Shown piece after piece: positions 1 through 7,753 of a stretch of 64,000 nucleotides of DNA; position 1 is the first letter of the stretch, and every line of letters starts with the position of its first letter. The DNA is from Roseiarcus sp963824475 (GTDB taxonomy: Bacteria; Pseudomonadota; Alphaproteobacteria; Rhizobiales; Beijerinckiaceae): the NCBI GenBank assembly GCA_963824475.1, contig CAWGPR010000005.1:1-64000 (forward strand), given 5' to 3'. The notes beneath the pieces are model-generated. The model was given only the letters and a program-made list of their open reading frames with translations. It made no database searches and had not been told where the DNA came from. A program made the position numbers and the translations under genes.

Positions 1-196
1 TTTGCGGGGCGGCTAACACTCCCCGCCCGCAAATTCCAACGCGGACCTAATCATGTCGGCGGTATACGGCAACCAACACATTTGTCGGGGTTCCGCAACC
101 TGAATAGTCCGCATAAGCCCTTACCAACTCTGGTGGATTCCGCTCGCGCGGGCGCGCGCGCTTCGCTCTTCATGTCAGCAGCCAGGACTCTCGCCA
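1..196. other. Left-edge stretch without a supported gene
   Basis: No convincing gene is visible. The first 34 bases form an imperfect inverted repeat (TTTGCGGGGCGG against CCCCGCCCGCAAA), possibly a terminator or the end of a mobile element cut by the window edge. The rest is alternating GC-rich sequence leading into the IS256 left end. Confidence 0.4.
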
Positions 197-1612
197 GGGT
201 CCGTCGCGGGGGTGGTTGGAATTGGGTTGGCGTAGTCTCCGGGTTGTTCAACCCAAATGATTCCGGCGTTGGCGCGCTGGAACGGAGACCACGCCATGAC
301 GAAGGATACCACGAAGGAGGCGGCTGTGGCCGCCGAAGCTTTGCTTTTGGATGATTGGTTCGACGCGATCGAGGACGGGGTTCGGGCTCGGGCGCGCGGC
401 TTTATCGAGACGATGCTGGAGGAGGAACTTTCCGAGGCGTTGTCGCGTCCGCGCTACGGCCGGCGCAAGCCAGGTGAGGACGAGGCGGCGCCGTCGGTTG
501 TCGGCGTGCGCCACGGGCATCGCGAGCGGACGCTGATGGGCACGTTTGGCAAGACGCGGATCGCCGTGCCGCGCGCTCGGTTGACCGGCGAGGACGGCAA
601 GACGCGCGAATGGCGGAGCGGTTCGCTGCGCGCCTACCAGCGCCGCACCCGGGCCGCCGACGCCTTGATCGCCGGGGCTTATCTCGCAGGGACCAACACC
701 CGCCGCGTGCGACGCGCGCTGAACGCGGTGTTTGCTGGGCCGGTCGGCAAGGACGTGGTCAGCCGCGTCTGGCGCAAGACGAAGGGCGACTGGGACGCCT
801 GGAATGCGCGTTCGCTCGCCGAAGAGCCGATCGTGCGGCTGATCCTCGACGGCACAGTCGCGCGTGTCCGGCTCGACAGAAGGGCGACTTCGATCTCGTT
901 GCTCGTGGCGCTCGGCGTGCGCGCCGACGGCCAGAAGATGTTGCTCGCGATCAAGAGCATGGGCGGGGAAGGCGAGGCGGCCTGGCGTGCGCTGCTCGAC
1001 GATCTGGTCCGGCGCGGATTGCAAACGCCGGAGCTGGTCGTCGTCGACGGCGCGCCGGGCCTCGAAAAGGCGCTGGCGGCGCTGTGGCCCGACGTGGCTG
1101 TCCAACGCTGCACCGTGCACAAGCATCGCAATCTCCTCGCCCATGCGCCCGAGCGCCTGCACGAGGAAATCTCGAATGACTACCGCGACATGATCTACGC
1201 CGCGACGCGCGGCGAGGTTGAGACCTGGCGCAAGGCGTTCATCCGCAAATGGCGCCTCAAATGCCGCGCCGTCGCCGACAGCCTGGAGGAAGCCAGCGAC
1301 AAGCTGTTCACATTCACGCGGTTCCCGCCGAACCAATGGAAATCAATCCGAACCTCGAACGCGATCGAGCGATTGCACGAGGAGTTCAAGCGCCGGATCA
1401 AGACTCAGACCGTGCTGCCCTGCGCCGAAACCGCCGCCATGCTGTTCTGGGCGCTGCTTGCCTCAGGACAGATCACCATGCGCAAGGTCGACGGATGGCA
1501 GACCCTCGCCGAGAAACCAGACGATCAGATCATTGACCTCGCCGCATGATCCGATAGCCTCATGTCGCCCGAAGACGCGCCAATCAATTCCAACAAAAAT
1601 CGCGACGGGGCC
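197..1612 (+). mobile_element. IS256-family insertion sequence
   Basis: Imperfect terminal inverted repeats flank the transposase gene. The left end (from about 197) and the reverse complement of the right end (to about 1612) share CCGTCGCG, TTGGAATTG and TTGGCG blocks in the same order. The outermost bases are approximate, because the two tips differ by one base and I could not identify a clear target duplication. The right end runs directly into a 5'-truncated IS6 transposase, so this element probably inserted into, or recombined with, an older IS6 copy. Confidence 0.75.
296..1549 (+). CDS. IS256 family (mutator type) transposase
   Basis: DDE transposase of about 417 residues that catalyses movement of the surrounding IS256 element. 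Visible features are the N-terminal segment with SEALSRPRYGRRK, a first catalytic Asp in LILDGTVARVRL, a second in VVDGAPGLEKAL, the zinc-knuckle-like CTVHKHRNLL, and the catalytic Glu in NAIERLHEEFKRR. The frame is open upstream to 257, but ATG 296 is chosen because AACGGAG lies eight bases before it and family members start with a similar MTKD-type N-terminus. Length is normal for the family and no frame defect is seen, so it may be active. Confidence 0.9.
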   Translation: MTKDTTKEAAVAAEALLLDDWFDAIEDGVRARARGFIETMLEEELSEALSRPRYGRRKPGEDEAAPSVVGVRHGHRERTLMGTFGKTRIAVPRARLTGEDGKTREWRSGSLRAYQRRTRAADALIAGAYLAGTNTRRVRRALNAVFAGPVGKDVVSRVWRKTKGDWDAWNARSLAEEPIVRLILDGTVARVRLDRRATSISLLVALGVRADGQKMLLAIKSMGGEGEAAWRALLDDLVRRGLQTPELVVVDGAPGLEKALAALWPDVAVQRCTVHKHRNLLAHAPERLHEEISNDYRDMIYAATRGEVETWRKAFIRKWRLKCRAVADSLEEASDKLFTFTRFPPNQWKSIRTSNAIERLHEEFKRRIKTQTVLPCAETAAMLFWALLASGQITMRKVDGWQTLAEKPDDQIIDLAA

Positions 1613-2177
1613 CGAGACCGTCCGGTTCTGGTGGAACCGGTTTGGTCCAATGTTCGCCGCCGAGATCCGCAAGAGACGCGCCGCGCACATGCGCGGCTTC
1701 ATCCAGTGGCGTTGGCAATTGGATGAGGCGTTCGTGAAGATCAACGGCAAGCTCTGCTATCTCTGGCGGGCGGTCGACCATGAAGGCGAGGTGTTGGAGG
1801 CGGTGGTCACCTCAAAGCGGAACAAGGCTGCGGCGCTGAAGCTTCTCAAGCGGATCATGAAGAAATACGGCCGACCGCGGACGATCGTCACCGACGGGCT
1901 GCGCGCCTATTCCGCGGCCATGAGAGAGGTCGGCAACGTCGATCGCCAGGAGGTCGGCGGTAGGCTCAACAATCGCGCGGAGAATTCGCATCAGCCGTTT
2001 CGACGACGAGAGAGAGCCATGCAGCGGTTTCGAAGCGTGCGGACTCTGCAGAAATTCAGCTCAATTCACGCCCAGGTCCACAATCATTTCAATCAGGAGC
2101 GCCATCTCGTCACGAAGCAAGTCTACAAGCAGAGACGCTCGGCCGCGCTGGCGGAGCGGCGTGCCCTTGCAGCGTAG
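1608..2177 (+). pseudogene. IS6 family transposase, 5'-truncated
   Basis: C-terminal three quarters of an IS6/IS26-type transposase. Homology starts abruptly at GPETVRFWWNRFGP, immediately after the IS256 right end; the N-terminal helix-turn-helix is missing. All catalytic blocks remain: LDEAFVKING (D), VTDGLRAY (D) and NRAENSHQPFRRRERAM (E), followed by the normal VHNHFNQERH tail. There is no start codon at the correct position, so it is a remnant. The reading frame stays open through the IS256 end only by chance. Its 3' end overlaps the next open frame by a few codons. Confidence 0.8.
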
Positions 2178-3030
2178 ATCACCGTTTGCGGGCGGGCATG
2201 TCGCGCCACGCGCAGACGACCGCCGTTACTTTGACAAAGCCCAGGCGACGCCGCAAGCAGCTGTCGAGTGGCAGGCACTCAGGCTCTCGGGGCAAGATGC
2301 ATTAGCAGTCCGCGCGAGCAAGAAACTTCGCAGCGAAGAATTGTTATTGACCGGATTTGCGGCAACACGGCTCCGAATGGAACTTGAGCGCGTGCCGCTT
2401 TGGCGCGGTGATCATGTCGCGATCAAACAGCTGGCTGAGGATTTCGGCCGTTACCTCTATCTTGCCCGGCTCAAGGACTCGCAGGTGCTCTCGGCAGCCA
2501 TTCACGATGGCCTCGGCCTACTGCTTTGGAATACGGAGTCATTTGCCTATGCCGATCGTTTCGACGAGGCGGCCGGGCGATATCGTGGACTCCGCTGTGG
2601 GCAACAGATAAGCGTCTCCCTCGAGGGCTCCGGTGGACCTCTCGTCAAGCCGGAAATCGCGCTCAAGCAGCAGGCCGCCGAGAGCACTACACCCGCCGCC
2701 GGGCCGGCACAGGGTGGCCTCGTAGCCGCCTCGCCCGCAACCGAAGCCGGGGAGACGGCTGGCGGCAAAGCTGGTTCAGCCGCGTCGGCCCGCATCGCCA
2801 AACGGTTCCACGGAACGGTGACGCTCAATTCCACGCGCGTTGGGCGTGACGCCGGACGCATTGCAGACGAGGTCATCGCTCACTTGGCAGGATTGGTTGG
2901 CTCCGAGGTCACTGTGACACTTGAGATTACGGCCAAGATCCCTACCGGTGCTCCTGAAAATGTCGTGCGAACGGTCACCGAGAACAGCCGAACCCTGAAA
3001 TTCACAAGTCAAGGTTTTGAGGAAGAGTAG
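2161..3030 (+). pseudogene. C-terminal fragment of a DUF499-type ATPase
   Basis: The frame opens inside the IS6 tail, so its first 15 or so codons are not native. From about 2206 the sequence resembles the C-terminal part of large DUF499 proteins: a segment with LARLKDSQVLSAAIHDG, an Ala/Pro-rich linker, and a final RFHGTVTLNSTRVGRD ... RTVTENSRTLKFTSQGFE domain. Full-length proteins are roughly 1,000 residues and carry an N-terminal ATPase; only about 275 residues remain here. From memory, DUF499 genes often travel with DUF1156 methyltransferases in anti-phage islands. That suggests the debris of such an island, but no partner gene is left in the window. Confidence 0.6.
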
Positions 3031-3320
3031 CCGCCACGTCAGGAAAGAACATGAACGGCTGCTGGCCTATGCCACTGAGCCCTCCTATGTTTGTTCCCCC
3101 GTATCCGTTTGTACGACGCCTTCACTCTAGATCTTCCGTCGAGCCTTCCCAAGCTGCATCTGTGGTCGTGCGGGAGCGTGATTGGAAGTCGGCACCCCAT
3201 CCCAAACGTGATCCCGTTGGAGCGTCGGAGCTAATACCGTTGTTGGCCGCCGTCTCCCCGCAAATGGACCAATGTCATTTCGCCGTCGCTCGCTTCGGGG
3301 CGACGCGCAGGGAGACGGTG

Positions 3321-3551
3321 ATGGCTGATGGCGAGTTTCTCACTCCTGAAGAAGTTTCGGAGCGATACCGTGGCGGTATATCGGTCGGCACTCTCCGAAA
3401 TTGGCGTGCTATGAGAATCGGGCCGACGTTTGTCAAAATCGGCAAGGCCGTTCTCTATCCAACCGCTGAGCTTGATGCGTGGGATCAAAAGAATACGGTG
3501 ACGTGCCGTGCGTCGAGGCAACTCAGCATGGACGCGGGTGAGGAAGCGTGA
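3321..3551 (+). CDS. AlpA/excisionase-like helix-turn-helix protein
   Basis: 76-residue protein. EFLTPEEVSERYRGGISVGTLRNW followed by GPTFVKIGKAVLYPTAELDAW is the MerR-like winged-helix layout of AlpA/excisionase proteins, which regulate or direct excision of integrated elements. The frame opens at 3051, but the first 90 codons look non-coding; ATG 3321 is preceded by GGGAGA and begins exactly at the domain. Its position among truncated mobile genes fits a leftover of an integrated element. The next frame starts with GTG overlapping its stop codon (GTGA at 3548) but loses coding character after about 30 codons. Confidence 0.65.
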   Translation: MADGEFLTPEEVSERYRGGISVGTLRNWRAMRIGPTFVKIGKAVLYPTAELDAWDQKNTVTCRASRQLSMDAGEEA

Positions 3552-3638
3552 CGATCACGCAGGAGCAGCCACTGCCGCTCCCAATCACCTACCCCATGTC
3601 TATCGATCGCTCAAAAATAATGTTTTATTTTCAACGCA

Positions 3639-3821
3639 TTGCTGGAAGTGAGTGGCCTCGTTCACAATCACCCCTCGGGCGATCCGACGCCCTCGACCCA
3701 GGACGTCAAGATGACATTGGACATTATCGCAGTCGCCAAGTCGCTGGGCGTCGCCGTCCATGATCACATCATTGTCGGACGGGACGGGCATGCGTCGCTG
3801 AGGGGCATGAGGCTGATTTGA
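3639..3821 (+). pseudogene. RadC/JAB-domain protein, C-terminal fragment
   Basis: The segment LVHNHPSGDPTPS ... AVHDHIIVGRDGHASLRG is the C-terminal half of the RadC (MPN/JAB) domain, including the HNHPSGDPTPS metal-binding motif (JAMM-like HxH...D) and the DHIIVG strand. Only about 58 of the usual 220 or more residues are present; the N-terminal helix-hairpin-helix and the first half of the JAB domain are gone. RadC-like proteins are common in integrative elements, in keeping with the neighbouring HTH and DUF499 remnants. Confidence 0.75.
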
Positions 3822-4211
3822 CTTGGGCCTATGAAAGCGTGCGGCTTCGGGCGAGAAAGAGCGCTTTTTGCCGGATAAGGCGCGCTTTTTGAGCTGAAAA
3901 TGCGTGCAAAAGCCTTGTAAAGAGGCCGGTCGGGCTTCGTTTTCCTTCCGTGAAACAAGCGATTTCAAAGCCTTACGATGACTTTTCCTTCCGGCTCCCG
4001 GCTGCGGGCGCGGCCGGCGAACCGAAGGCCTTCTCCCCAGCGTGGGAAGCGCAACCGTCGCGGTCTCGGCCTTGACTGCACTCCGACATCATACGCCACT
4101 ATTTCCGCAACAGGCAATCTTTATTTCTAATTCCAAGAATTTTCCTGGCGAAAAGCGCGTGAAGTCAAAGAGATATCGAACCTCGGCGCGTGGGCCGAGC
4201 CGCCGAAGGTC
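3822..4211. other. Intergenic stretch between mobile debris and cox operon
   Basis: No gene is supported. There is a local tandem-like motif (AGCGCTTTTTGCC ... GCGCGCTTTTTGAGC near 3868-3895), and an AT-richer patch around 4100-4145. This is the 3' side of the cox operon, so it should contain its transcription end, but I see no clear hairpin followed by a T run. Confidence 0.4.
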
Positions 4212-4838
4212 CTAAGAGTCGCCGCCCCGAAAACCCTGGGCCGCCGCTAAATCGTCGGGGGTGTCGATATCGAACGCCACCCCCGCGTGGGGAGCGTCCA
4301 CTTCGACCAATTCGCTGGCGCTGAGCGCGCCAATCAGCCGTCGCGCGCCCTCGTCGCCTTCCAGGCCCATCGCCGCCCCAAACAGTCTCCGGCCCAGAAG
4401 AACGGGATTGCCGCGCCGGCCTTCGCGTAAGGGGACGGCCGCAAGCGCCTCCTTGCGCGCCAGGAAGGCGTCAATCAGGGCGTCGATGAGCCGGGATTCG
4501 ATCCACGGCATATCGCCCAGGAGCACCACCGCTCCCAGAACGTCAGTGGGCATGGCGGACAGACCGACCCTCAGCGAGGAGGCGAGGCCGCTCGCGAATT
4601 CCGGGTTAAAGGCGAAGCCAACGTCGAGGTCGGCGACCGCCGCCTCGACCGAGCCCCGCGCATAGCCAGTCACGACAACGATCGGACGCGCTTTGGCCGC
4701 CAGCGCCGCCTCCGCGACCCGTCGCACGAGCGGCTTGCCGTCGAGCTTCGCTATGAGCTTCGTCGCGCCCGAGCCGCGGCGAGCGCGAAAGCGCGACGAC
4801 TGGCCGGCGGCAAGCACGATGGCGCCGATCCTAGTCAT
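4212..4838 (-). CDS. mocA: Molybdenum cofactor cytidylyltransferase (MocA-like)
   Basis: 208-residue NTP transferase. It shows the nucleotide-binding AIVLAAGQSSRF motif at the N-terminus, the KLIAKLDGKPLVRRV block and the metal-binding GDMPW motif. MocA attaches CMP to molybdopterin, giving the MCD form of the cofactor used by CO-dehydrogenase-type hydroxylases, so the position at the end of a cox operon makes functional sense. It starts inside the end of the preceding molybdopterin-binding gene (8-base overlap), implying translational coupling; in some relatives the two are one fused protein. MobA (GMP transfer) is less likely given the context. Confidence 0.8.
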   Translation of the reverse strand: MTRIGAIVLAAGQSSRFRARRGSGATKLIAKLDGKPLVRRVAEAALAAKARPIVVVTGYARGSVEAAVADLDVGFAFNPEFASGLASSLRVGLSAMPTDVLGAVVLLGDMPWIESRLIDALIDAFLARKEALAAVPLREGRRGNPVLLGRRLFGAAMGLEGDEGARRLIGALSASELVEVDAPHAGVAFDIDTPDDLAAAQGFRGGDS

Positions 4839-5832
4839 CGGGCGCGCGCGGCTGCGGCCGCGAGGCGATCTCCATCAGCAGCCCGCCGACGCCCATTGCG
4901 CGAATGTCCGAGTCGCGGATCGGCACGCCTGCCAGCATGCGCTGCAGCACCCAGTCGAAGCCGTTCTCCTTCGGCGACCGCGCGCACCCCGGCGCGCCGA
5001 TGATTGGCTTCCCGTGGCGCTCGGCAAGCAGCAGCAGATTGCCGGGGTCGACCGGCATGCCGAACCGTTCGATGCGCCCTGCGATCGCCTCGATGGCGGC
5101 CGGAATGACGTCGCGCCGATCCGTGATGGCGGAGGCCCCGAAGGCAATGAGCGCATCGGCGCCGTCGATCAGCCTCGCGAGCGCCTTTGCGAGCGGCCCA
5201 ACCTCATGCGGAACGATCTCCTGCGCCACGATCCGCGCTCCCGCCGGCTCGAGGCGCGCCTCGAGCACGCGCAAGGTCTTTGCCACAATCGAGGCCTTCA
5301 GGCCGGGAAGCGTCGTCGAGACCACCCCGATCCGCATCGGCCTGAATGGCTGAACGGCGATCGCGCCCGTCGGGGCCGCGGCGAGCGCAGCCTCGAGCGT
5401 CGGAGCTTCGGTCGCGAATGGAATGATCTTGACCGTCGCAACCATGTCGCCGTCGGCGACGGCTCGATAGCGCGGCAGCGTCGCGACGGTGATCGCTTCA
5501 TCGACTGCATTGACCCGGTCGATGGCCTCGGCCTCGATGACCGCAAGCCCGGCGATCTCGGCGAACAGATTGACCCGCCCCGTGAATGGCGGCGAGCAGC
5601 GCAGATGTGCGCCGGCGAGACGCTTGGCGAGCTTGAGCGCCGCCTCGTTCTCGCCAACGTCGCCCGGTTCGAGCTGCGCCGCGACGACGCACTTTACGCC
5701 CGCCTCGGCCAGCGCCAGCCGGCGCTCGTGGGTGACGGTGTCGCCCTTTTTGAACGCGACGCCGTCCATCCGCACGCCATGCGCGAGGACCGCGCCCTCA
5801 GCTTCGTCGATTGGCGTCAAGCCGAATTTCAT
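4831..5832 (-). CDS. Molybdopterin-binding protein (MoeA/MogA-like domain)
   Basis: 333 residues. The first half resembles the MoeA-type N-terminal region (ITVATLPRYRAVADGDMVATVK). The second half has a molybdopterin-binding fold with DALIAFGASAITDRRDVIP and GKPIIGAPGCARSPKENGFDW. Proteins of this type sit next to, or are fused to, MocA in Mo-hydroxylase operons and probably handle molybdopterin before or during metal insertion or cytidylation; the exact reaction is not established by the sequence. The start ATG overlaps the stop of the upstream XdhC-type gene (ATGA at 5829-5832). Confidence 0.7.
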   Translation of the reverse strand: MKFGLTPIDEAEGAVLAHGVRMDGVAFKKGDTVTHERRLALAEAGVKCVVAAQLEPGDVGENEAALKLAKRLAGAHLRCSPPFTGRVNLFAEIAGLAVIEAEAIDRVNAVDEAITVATLPRYRAVADGDMVATVKIIPFATEAPTLEAALAAAPTGAIAVQPFRPMRIGVVSTTLPGLKASIVAKTLRVLEARLEPAGARIVAQEIVPHEVGPLAKALARLIDGADALIAFGASAITDRRDVIPAAIEAIAGRIERFGMPVDPGNLLLLAERHGKPIIGAPGCARSPKENGFDWVLQRMLAGVPIRDSDIRAMGVGGLLMEIASRPQPRAPDD

Positions 5833-6533
5833 GCCGCCGCGCTCTCCGCGCGCAGCGGCTTCTTGCGCAGCGAAGCGACGATCTCGCCGATGATCGACAC
5901 CGCGATTTCAGCCGGGCTGACTGCGCCAATGTCGAGACCGATCGGCGCATGGATGCGCGCCAGCGCCGCCTCGTCGAAGCCTCGCGCGCGCATGCGTTCG
6001 ATCCGTTTGGCGTGCGTCTTCCGCGATCCGAGCGCGCCGATATAGAAACAATCGGCATGAAGCGCGACGGTGAGCGCCGGGTCGTCGATCTTGGGGTCAT
6101 GCGTCAAGAGGCAGATCGCGGTATAGCGGTCGAGAGGCGCCTCAGCGAGCGCTTCATCGGGCCACTTGGCGACAACTGGAGTGTCGGGAAAGCGATCCGG
6201 CGTCGCAAACGCGGTGCGCGGATCGATGATCGATACGTCAAGGCCTGCGATTCGCGCGATCGGCGCCAGCGCCTGCGAGATATGCACGGCCCCGATGAGG
6301 ATCAGCCTCGGCGCCGGCGCTTGAACGGTCAAAAAGTATTCCTCTCCCTGGTGCGTGACCGTTGCGCTTTTCCCCATGCGCAGAGCCGCCTCCAATTCCG
6401 GGCCAAGCGGGTCGGCGTCGATGGATTCGGCGCGAACGAATCGCTGCTCGCCGTCGGAGAGACGGGTGACGATGGCGCCGGCGCGGCGTTCGCCTCGAGC
6501 CAGGTTCATCGCCTTGAGGACGTCGAGTCGCAT
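5829..6533 (-). CDS. XdhC family protein, Rossmann-domain part
   Basis: 234 residues. LILIGAVHISQALAPIARIAG is the start of the NAD-binding-like XdhC C-terminal domain, and TAICLLTHDPKIDDPAL plus FYIGALGSRKTHAKR are further conserved XdhC blocks. XdhC/CoxF/CoxI proteins bind the Mo cofactor, assist its sulfuration and insert it into xanthine-oxidase-family enzymes. The frame is open to 6575, but ATG 6533 overlaps the stop of the preceding gene (ATGA) and is the natural start. The N-terminal XdhC/CoxI domain is encoded separately in the next gene upstream. Confidence 0.8.
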   Translation of the reverse strand: MRLDVLKAMNLARGERRAGAIVTRLSDGEQRFVRAESIDADPLGPELEAALRMGKSATVTHQGEEYFLTVQAPAPRLILIGAVHISQALAPIARIAGLDVSIIDPRTAFATPDRFPDTPVVAKWPDEALAEAPLDRYTAICLLTHDPKIDDPALTVALHADCFYIGALGSRKTHAKRIERMRARGFDEAALARIHAPIGLDIGAVSPAEIAVSIIGEIVASLRKKPLRAESAAA

Positions 6534-6856
6534 CAGGCGAGCTTCTCGACATAGACTTTGATGCGGCCGCCGCAAGAGAGGCCGACGCGCCAGGCGGTCT
6601 CGTCAGCAACGCCGAACTCCAGCATGCGCGGCGTTCCGTTGGCGATCACCTCCGCCGCCTCCTCGACAACCGCGCCCTCGACGCAGCCGCCGGATACGGA
6701 GCCGAGAAAATTCCCCTCCGCGTCGATGACAAGATGCGAGCCGATCGGCCGCGGCGCCGAGCCCCAGGTCTCAACCACGGTCGCAATCGCTACGTCTCGT
6801 CCGGCTTCCCGCCACGTCTCCGCGGCGGCGAGAACGTCTTCATCTCGGGTCAGCAT
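6533..6856 (-). CDS. XdhC/CoxI family protein, N-terminal-domain type
   Basis: 107 residues corresponding to the short XdhC_CoxI domain: EDVLAAAETWREAGRDVAIATVV, ETWGSAPRPIGSH and the cysteine motif GSVSGGCVEGAV, ending in LSCGGRIKVYVE. In xanthine-dehydrogenase maturation proteins this domain precedes the Rossmann part. Here the two are separate, overlapping genes, a common arrangement in cox clusters. It probably works with the downstream product in Mo-cofactor sulfuration or insertion. It begins about 180 bases after the CDGSH gene, with a palindromic repeat in between. Confidence 0.8.
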   Translation of the reverse strand: MLTRDEDVLAAAETWREAGRDVAIATVVETWGSAPRPIGSHLVIDAEGNFLGSVSGGCVEGAVVEEAAEVIANGTPRMLEFGVADETAWRVGLSCGGRIKVYVEKLA

Positions 6857-6914
6857 TCAAGGTCTCCTTCCTTTCTGTGGCGTATGGCACGGTGCAATCA
6901 GCCGACGCTGTCGC

Positions 6915-6990
6915 CTGTCATGCCCGCGAAAGCGGGCATCCAGCAAGGCTTCGCCGAGAGTTCAGATTCCCGCTTATGCGGGAATGACAA
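6915..6990. repeat. Short palindromic intergenic repeats (GCGAAAGC-type)
   Basis: Two hairpin units lie back to back: GCCCGCGAAAGCGGGC and TCCCGCTTATGCGGGA, each next to GTCAT/ATGAC. This is the widespread small palindrome of alphaproteobacterial intergenic regions. It lies inside the cox operon, between the CDGSH gene and the XdhC-type gene, so it may act as an RNA-processing or attenuation point. Confidence 0.7.
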
Positions 6991-7034
6991 GACGGCCGGC
7001 TGCGATTCCATCTGAAAGTCCGTTCCTCCAGTAT

Positions 7035-7670
7035 CTAGGGCGCGACGAAGCCGATTTTGCTGTGTGTGCCGTCGCAATAGGGCTTGTTGCTCGAATGGCC
7101 GCAGCGGCAGAGCGCCGTCCTGTCGACGCGATTGAGTGTGCGCCCGGTTCCGGAAATAATCTCGACCGGGCCGGCGACGCCGAGCGGTCCATTCGGATAA
7201 GGCGTGACGGTCAAGGCGCCGTCGCGCGTGGCGAGTTGTACGCTCTCTTTTATCGCCGGCTCGCCGGTAGCCGTAAACGCCGCGGCGACGTGGGAACCGT
7301 CACAATAGGGCTTGTTCTTGGACTCGCCGCAGCGACAGAGCGTCGCCCGGGTTCCGATCGGCGCGCCCGCCAGCACGATCTCAGCGTTGATCGCCAGTGG
7401 ACCGTTTTCGCGCACCGAGATGGTGTTGACCTTCGGGTTGGTTTCATTGGCGCCGCCATCGTGGCGGGAGACGTGGATCGCGCCGGACGGACAATTCAAC
7501 GCCGCGTACATGAGCGCCTCGGGACCGGCTGCATCCGGATCGATCCACGGTCCTTCGACATTCGCCTTGAACACGGTCGGCTGCGAGAGCACGCAGCGGC
7601 GCGCGTGGATGCAAAGCTGGCCGTTGAATTCAATCGTCGCCGACTTCCCCGTCACAGTTTCAACGCTCAT
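7035..7670 (-). CDS. Double-CDGSH iron-sulfur protein with divergent 4Fe-4S domain
   Basis: 211 residues in three parts. The N-terminal part is a divergent mono-cluster ferredoxin-like domain (CIHARRCVL ... ALNCPSGAI). Two CDGSH domains follow, CRCGESKNKPYCDGSH near residue 112 and CRCGHSSNKPYCDGTH near residue 188, each with the three-Cys one-His ligands of a 2Fe-2S cluster. ATG 7670 is chosen over the open frame to 7757 because GGAGG lies just upstream and the preceding residues are unlike the family. The role is likely electron transfer or Fe-S handling. Its place inside the cox operon suggests a link to the hydroxylase, but the partner is unknown. Confidence 0.75.
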   Translation of the reverse strand: MSVETVTGKSATIEFNGQLCIHARRCVLSQPTVFKANVEGPWIDPDAAGPEALMYAALNCPSGAIHVSRHDGGANETNPKVNTISVRENGPLAINAEIVLAGAPIGTRATLCRCGESKNKPYCDGSHVAAAFTATGEPAIKESVQLATRDGALTVTPYPNGPLGVAGPVEIISGTGRTLNRVDRTALCRCGHSSNKPYCDGTHSKIGFVAP

Positions 7671-7753
7671 TTCCGCCTCCTCCTGCCCGGCGCGCGCCGT
7701 GTTCACGGGAAAATGGACCCGCGCCGCCTGCTCCGCAAGGCTAAGGCGCAAGC

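Noticed and set aside
248..1336. Long minus-strand frame opposite the IS256 transposase
   Set aside because: Shadow frame: Arg/Ala-rich composition, no domain, and the opposite strand has a full transposase with catalytic motifs.
4693..6045. 450-codon plus-strand frame opposite the molybdopterin-binding gene
   Set aside because: Shadow of high-GC coding DNA; it has no recognisable motif, while the minus strand has clear conserved domains.
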